Source: Sarcomyxa edulis
Lineage: Eukaryota; Basidiomycota; Agaricomycetes; Agaricales; Mycenaceae
Direction: 5' to 3'
Length of the DNA stretch: 64,000 bases
Assembly (NCBI GenBank): GCA_009761415.1
Contig: QUOL01000003.1
Coordinates: forward strand, 2,542,001 to 2,606,000
Positions 58,774-64,000 of this stretch are shown here, one piece after another. Made by a program: the position numbers and the translations under genes. The notes beneath the pieces are model-generated. The model was not told the origin of the DNA, did not search any database, and saw only the letters and a list, made by a program, of their open reading frames with translations. Each line of letters begins with the position of its first letter. The stretch's first letter is position 1.

Positions 58774-60489
58774 ATGACGGCCCTTCCAATTGACGAACAG
58801 GATTTCGCCCGTGATAGAGGGCACATTGACATGGAAATAGACACCCTTCTAGAGTCCGTCAGAGCTCTCAAGACGAGACGAAACATTCTGCTGCCCATCT
58901 GCCGCCTACCACCCGAAATTCTCTCCGCAATATTTGGATTCGTCTTTGCAGGATTCGACGGAAAGAATTTCAACATCGCCTGGATCGAGTCAACATCCCA
59001 TGTTTGCCAACACTGGCGAAATGTGGCCCTGGCGTGTCCCAGCCTGTGGGTCCACATCTTTCCCGCTGAGCCTATCTGGATGGGCGAGCTGCTAAAGAGG
59101 TCCAAAATGGCACCACTCGTCGTTAGGATCTCCTATAACTCCCCAGTGTCAACCAAGGCCTTCGAAGCTCTCAGAAACCACATCACACGTCTGCGTGAAC
59201 TGCATGTCGGCATAGATTCGATCCGAGAGCTCTTCGCTGCGACAGGATCAGTCAGCGTCCCCTTTCTGGAAACGCTTTGTTTGAAAAACACAAGCTCTAC
59301 CTTCATTCTGGATGAGAGCTATATACGTCCAGACACATTTGCTAGTACATCGCGTCTGCGACGCCTGAAGCTCACCAGATGCAATCTTCTCTGGGACTCT
59401 CCTCTACTCTCCGGACTTACTCATCTCAAAATACACGAACTCCAAACCAGCCTTCCGACCACGTCCCAGCTACTTGACGCCTTGGATCGGATGCCTAACT
59501 TAGAGATTCTTGATCTCAAAGATTGTCTCCCTGTCATACTAGAACAATCGGACAGTCCATCCGTCGCTCCTGCCAGTCGCGTCGTCAATCTTTCTCGACT
59601 TTCCCTCCTCCGTTTACGTTCTTGGTTCCTGGAGTGTGCGAACGTCCAAAATCATATTTCTCATCCATCAAACACCATCCTGAGCTTGACCTACAAGATC
59701 TCTGACATGACGGAGACCAACATCTCCTGCCTTATCCCGATCTTGTCGAAAGTACGCGAAAGTACGGAGGGCGGCCTCCAGAAGCCCATCATCTTCCTTC
59801 ACATCGAAAACAACGTCAGAGACATCCGTCTGCGCGCAGCGACCCACGGGATAGGCCTCCGCCCCGGCTATCTGCTCGTCCCGTCTGATCCACACATCGA
59901 TATCGAGTTGGAACTGTTGTACCATTTCAACAGTGACCGGGCCCGGGCACGTGGCATATCGAGGTTTTGTCGTGCGCTGCCATTGACTCCTCTAACAACA
60001 CTCTACATCAACATCAATCTGGACGTAACGGAATGGTTGACAGTCTTCGGGTGTCTGGCCGGGCTGAGCGCAGTCCACGTCTGTGGCTCCACAGCTTGCG
60101 GGATCATAGCTGCCCTCATGCAACCGGTAGATGAATCTCCACCTGCTACATCTGGAGTAGACGGGACAAGTTGTAAGAGCGAAGCAGTCACTTCCGCTGG
60201 TGCATTTTTTCCTGGACTCAGAATTTTGGTCCTTGAGTCAACATACTTCTCCGATGAGGGCCTCGACCTAGACGATCTACGCACTTGTTTAGTGCAGCGA
60301 AGCAGCACGCGGTCCGAGCTCGGTATTCGGGAGTTGCGTCTCCTCGACTCCTATCATCTCAAGTTCGAGGATGTCGACTCTATCCAGGGTCTCGTACCAC
60401 ACTTTGAGTGGGACTGTGTTGATCAAGAGCTCGCCAGCTCGGACAGCGGCGACTCGTTTAGAACCCATTGGTATGACGATTGGTCGTAG
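58774..60489 (+). CDS. F-box protein (unrelated to the 2-6 kb pair)
   Basis: This intronless gene encodes 571 aa from ATG 58774; the upstream frame is open to 58606 but has no ATG. A short coiled segment (MEIDTLLESVRALKTR) precedes a typical F-box-like domain (LPICRLPPEILSAIFGFVF, then HVCQHWRNVALACPSLWVHI). A long leucine-rich C-terminal half follows with LRE-, LEILDLKDC- and LSRLSLLRLRSW-type strands. The acidic, Ser/Asp-rich last 15 residues are unusual. It would act as an SCF adaptor with unknown substrate. Sequence similarity to the 2-6 kb F-box genes is confined to the domain type, so it is not part of that duplication. Confidence 0.8.
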   Translation: MTALPIDEQDFARDRGHIDMEIDTLLESVRALKTRRNILLPICRLPPEILSAIFGFVFAGFDGKNFNIAWIESTSHVCQHWRNVALACPSLWVHIFPAEPIWMGELLKRSKMAPLVVRISYNSPVSTKAFEALRNHITRLRELHVGIDSIRELFAATGSVSVPFLETLCLKNTSSTFILDESYIRPDTFASTSRLRRLKLTRCNLLWDSPLLSGLTHLKIHELQTSLPTTSQLLDALDRMPNLEILDLKDCLPVILEQSDSPSVAPASRVVNLSRLSLLRLRSWFLECANVQNHISHPSNTILSLTYKISDMTETNISCLIPILSKVRESTEGGLQKPIIFLHIENNVRDIRLRAATHGIGLRPGYLLVPSDPHIDIELELLYHFNSDRARARGISRFCRALPLTPLTTLYININLDVTEWLTVFGCLAGLSAVHVCGSTACGIIAALMQPVDESPPATSGVDGTSCKSEAVTSAGAFFPGLRILVLESTYFSDEGLDLDDLRTCLVQRSSTRSELGIRELRLLDSYHLKFEDVDSIQGLVPHFEWDCVDQELASSDSGDSFRTHWYDDWS

Positions 60490-60872
60490 CTATCCTCACT
60501 GTCTGTAATGACATTCTGGACGTCTCTATCATCTTGTTTCCTTGACGCGTCGAGAGAGAGACGGTACAAAACTATTATCAGGGGACTTCACTCTTTCCAA
60601 ACATCCTATTCTACCGAAGTGCAAGCTAGTCCTGCTGAAACACGTCTTGTCATATTTACATGATACATCGCTCACGTCTTCAGTCCACTTGTCGTCGAAG
60701 ACTCCTGTGTACATCACATCATATCTGAAACTTATATGAACAAAGTCTGACTGATAGGGTATCCCTTTGTTGATTGTATGAAGCAAATAATACCTTGACC
60801 TCGAAACCAGAATACCCAAGAGAAAGAAAGAAATCGAAACAAATGCTATGCAGAGCAGCGACTCAACAGTCT

Positions 60873-63538
60873 TCATGCCTGTTTGAAAGTCTGAAAGAGC
60901 AAGGCATAAGTAACATCCCACAAAGCAGGTACAACGACTCAGACTCACCTTGACCGCCTTCCTAGTCTGCATCCTTTGTTTGATGTAGTGGAAAGCTGTG
61001 ACAATATCGTTCCACATGAACAGAGGGCCTACAATGGCCATCAGAGGTAGAGCGATGATCCAGAAGCTGGATTTGACATCATCAGTGAACGGTAAAAAAA
61101 ACTTGAGATATAGACGCACACGACATCAGTATGCTCATGATTGATAGTCCACATATGTTGGAAGTTCATTCCCTATTAATATTTCCGAATCGCGTTCAAT
61201 GAATCAAGCACCTCGTCGAAACGTCGACTAGAAATCCGAACACGCACAAAGTATCCAGTAAGAAGTGTGAGCGGTAAGAAGATGATAGTTGCTAGTGTCA
61301 GTCGTCGCCTGCATGATGACACTCGACAATTAGAAAGAGTATACCAGGATACAGCGAAAATATACTGACATAGTCTCGTTCATCTCATATGATGCCATCT
61401 ACGAGATTATAACGATGAACGGTGAGTTTGAAGCAAATATCGAAAGAAAACACTTCACATTGAACGTATAATCAATCAGATTCTCCGAAATGCCCGCAAA
61501 CATATCCAAGCTAGTCAAGCTATACTCCATATGATCGTATACATCAGCCTGAAAGAAGTACCCTCTCATCAACACGAAGAACCAGAGTAACGTAAAACAA
61601 AAGTAACGCACGAGATAGATCTTAGCTGTATGACTCATAAACCCAACGACTTGTGCGTTCGGGTCAATCGAGCGGTCGACGAGAGCAGCGCAACGGTCGA
61701 GGTCGTACCGACGGAGACCGTATATGATCGTCTTGATGGGCTCTAGGGTGCGTTTGTGGAGGATCAGGTCGCCGGAGAGAATGTGTACTGTCATCACATA
61801 TCAGCGAGTGGCTCAGGTCTAGATTCATTCAGAAAGGGAGGGTACGCACGATTACGGACGGCCTTCACGCTTGGTTTGAGGAGGATGGAATGCTCGAACC
61901 GTTTGATTTTGACATGGTATCCGTCGATAACCTCCAGGACCTGGTCCACCACTAAAACAATACCGAGTGCTCACCCTCAGTATCGGATATGTAAACGCAG
62001 ATGAGATGAAGACTGACGAAGATCGAGAAGACTCTGGACGAGCAAAGAAGGATCAGCAGTTTTACGCAGCAGAGAATCAGGTTGATTGATCCGTGCTGTG
62101 ATAGGAGTCGTCATATCGAGATTCGGAGTGGAAGACATTGAAATCACGGTTCCTTTGTACATACATACATTCCTTAGTCAGTCAAGTCAAGTTTCGAAGT
62201 AATCAATGTAGCACATACCGTCTCGAAGTAGGAATATGAACACAGGCGAGACTTTCACAGGAACTCGGGCTCCTTTCTTCAGCTCCTCGACTGTGATGTC
62301 TTCTGCTATACGTTCCTGCTTGGCCTGTAGAATATCCCAATGAACGACCGCCCCACCTTCCTGCCAGAGAAAAGAAAGCCTTACAGCGTTCCTAGCCTCC
62401 TCAGTCTGCGGAGCATACACCGCACCAGCACCGTTCTCCAAATCCTTACCATGCATCTTCTTCCTCTTATTCGCGCGATTGACAAGGGTAGCCATTCCTT
62501 GACCCAAACCTCTCTGACTGTTCGGCGCACTTCCACCGTAATACAACGTCTTCTCGTCGTCCACACCTTCCCTACTCCCACTCCCACTCCCACTCCCACT
62601 CCCTAAAAAGTCACCCTTCTTATCCTCTTCAGTGAAAGGAACAGGAGACGAAGAGCGGGGAAGATCAGTCATAGGATACCGCGGTGCCGGTGCGGGGAAT
62701 GCAGGTAAGAACTGCCCGACGACTTCGTCCTCTTCGTCAGTGAGCTGGTGGCATAGGACTCGGAGAAACAGATGTTTCCGGTAGTAGTCTGCTTTGGAAC
62801 GAGCATGACCTCGTTGGTGGAGGACATCTTCGATGGCTAGTGGGTGGAGGTCTGTAATAACATGGATCGAAATTAGTGTCTCGTTGTAAATCCGAAGTTG
62901 TGATACGCACCATACTTCAACGCAAGAGCGCTAACAACATCAAAACTAACCCCTCCAACATTGATCCAACGAACCTTCACCCAGCCCTCCCTATCCTGAC
63001 CACGTTCCATCATCTCAACAAACTCCCGATTCCCCATCCTCCTCAAAACGCGTCTCACAGCCGAATAATCCACCACCTCAATCACACACTCCTTCTTGAT
63101 ATGCCCGTAGGTCAAGAACGCACTCTCCCGACGCGGATCGACACCTGGCTCCGCGCCTATTCCTTTCCGGGTCAGCATCTTCGTCGAGCGGCGCATTTGG
63201 ATGATTTTGCGATAGGCTGTTTGCCATTTCGCTTTGGGGTTGAAATCGGGTCCAGGGCGTATTGAGGCTGGTACTAGTGTTCTGTCTGCTTTACCATTAA
63301 TGTTATGACTGGAGGTCCTACTCTTGACGCGAGATACCGATACAGATACCTCGGGTTTCGATGGGATAGGGATTGGTTTGTATACCGGTACCGATACCTT
63401 GGGGATATCGTCTGCTTGTGAACGAGAGCCAGTAGGCGATAACGGCGCTCCTATAGCTATCGCTTCGGACTCGGACTCGTCAATGTCTGGGGTCAACGAT
63501 CGACCATCAGAGTCGCTGAACGAGTTTTCCCTGGGCAT
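60873..63538 (-). CDS. CorA-type Mg2+ transporter (ALR/MNR2-like)
   Basis: Eleven exons (63538-62911, 62851-62219, 62152-62018, 61951-61850, 61787-61612, 61548-61459, 61398-61370, 61308-61248, 61172-61120, 61066-60949, 60878-60873) give 676 aa. The N-terminal cytosolic domain has VGGVSFDVVSALALKYG, LHPLAIEDVLHQRGHARSKA and DQVLEVIDGYHVKIKRFEHS. Near the membrane is DVYDHMEYSLTSLDMFAG, then TM1 (TLATIIFLPLTLLTGYF). The selectivity motif GMN follows directly (exon 9 starts GGAATGAAC), and TM2 is WIIALPLMAIVGPLFMW. The protein should pass Mg2+ across the plasma or vacuolar membrane. The last coding exon is just GCA TGA. If that intron is retained, the frame runs on to about 60529. Confidence 0.9.
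62570..62606. repeat. CCCACT hexamer repeat coding Gly-Ser linker
   Basis: Tandem CCCACTCCCACT units within the CorA-type gene encode (Gly-Ser)n on the minus strand. Unit number probably varies between strains. Confidence 0.7.
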
Positions 63539-63602
63539 GGTATGTATGTTGAGATTCCAGAGACCGTTGAGGTGAGGGGGGGGGACGACAACGACAGGTT
63601 TT

Positions 63603-63626
63603 GTGGGTGTGGGTGTGGGTGTGGGC
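63603..63626. repeat. GTGGGT hexamer microsatellite in promoter
   Basis: About four GTGGGT units lie 65-90 bp upstream of the ATG of the CorA-type gene. Confidence 0.7.
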
Positions 63627-63639
63627 GGTGCGTGTTATG

Positions 63640-64000
63640 ATCCCAACCCTGGTGAGGATATTTATACGAATACGAATACGAAGGAACAGCCGCTCTGGAA
63701 TGACAGAACTCTAAAAAGCAATTGGTTTTTTAGAGCCTCGAGGCGAATCAAAACAGGCATTGTTCGCGACACAGCGACCATCGATAGCGCCCGGACGCGT
63801 TCGCCGTTTATGTATATGTATATGCAATTGTGCCTGCCATGAGCGCTGATTTTGTAGATACGTAGTCGACTCGGAGGTTCTCCAACAAGTCAGGAATGTT
63901 AATGTTAATGAGGATTCAGATAGAAAGCGCTCTGGAAGAAAGTACTTACTTGGCATGTACTTATCACTATCACTCACAGAGAGAAAATTTGGACGCGAAG
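63640..64000. other. window edge, no confident gene
   Basis: An open minus-strand frame (63977-63711) has no recognisable domain. At the very edge the minus strand reads a possible exon end (TTCGCGTCCAAATTTTCTC) followed by a GTGAGT donor, so a minus-strand gene may enter from beyond the window. Confidence 0.3.

Overview
This window is nuclear DNA of a filamentous basidiomycete, most likely an Agaricomycete. Nearly every protein gene is broken by short GT-AG introns of about 45-70 nt. Intergenic gaps are small, TATA boxes are scattered, and the gene families are typical of mushrooms: F-box proteins, Zn2Cys6 regulators, a DUF3712 giant, aryl-alcohol-type aldo/keto reductase and a tyrosine-recombinase retroelement. 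There are no rRNA genes, CRISPR arrays or bacterial operons. I built the exon models by hand and checked each for reading-frame phase except where stated; splice sites are predictions.

Layout. 0-6 kb: a disordered orphan protein and two tandem F-box genes, the second decayed. 5.8-10 kb: a TAPT1/EMP65-family ER membrane protein and, divergently, a protein O-fucosyltransferase-like enzyme. 10.3-15.5 kb: a DIRS/Ngaro-like retroelement with open gag, RT-RNase H and tyrosine recombinase frames. 16.2-19.9 kb: a CSC1/OSCA-like channel whose start codon is split by an intron. 20-23.6 kb: gene-poor, with an MFS relic, a small secreted protein, an orphan and a 52-bp repeat shared with the O-fucosyltransferase leader. 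23.7-27.7 kb: pyroglutamyl peptidase I, MsrA and a conserved fungal protein.

28-38 kb is a housekeeping block: UPF2 (nonsense-mediated decay) and an ATRIP/Rad26-like checkpoint protein diverge from a 238-bp gap, followed by a convergent glycosyltransferase-like type II membrane protein. 38-46 kb holds two tandem Zn2Cys6 regulators, both with a 6-nt microexon inside the zinc cluster. 46-47.7 kb is an aldo/keto reductase. 48.3-58 kb is one very large gene for a single-pass membrane protein with three DUF3712-type units. 58.7-63.6 kb holds another F-box protein and a CorA-type Mg2+ transporter.

The genes do not form an obvious biosynthetic or defence cluster. The most notable features are the intron-bearing YR retroelement, the microexons in the duplicated regulators, the split start codon, and the decaying F-box copy.
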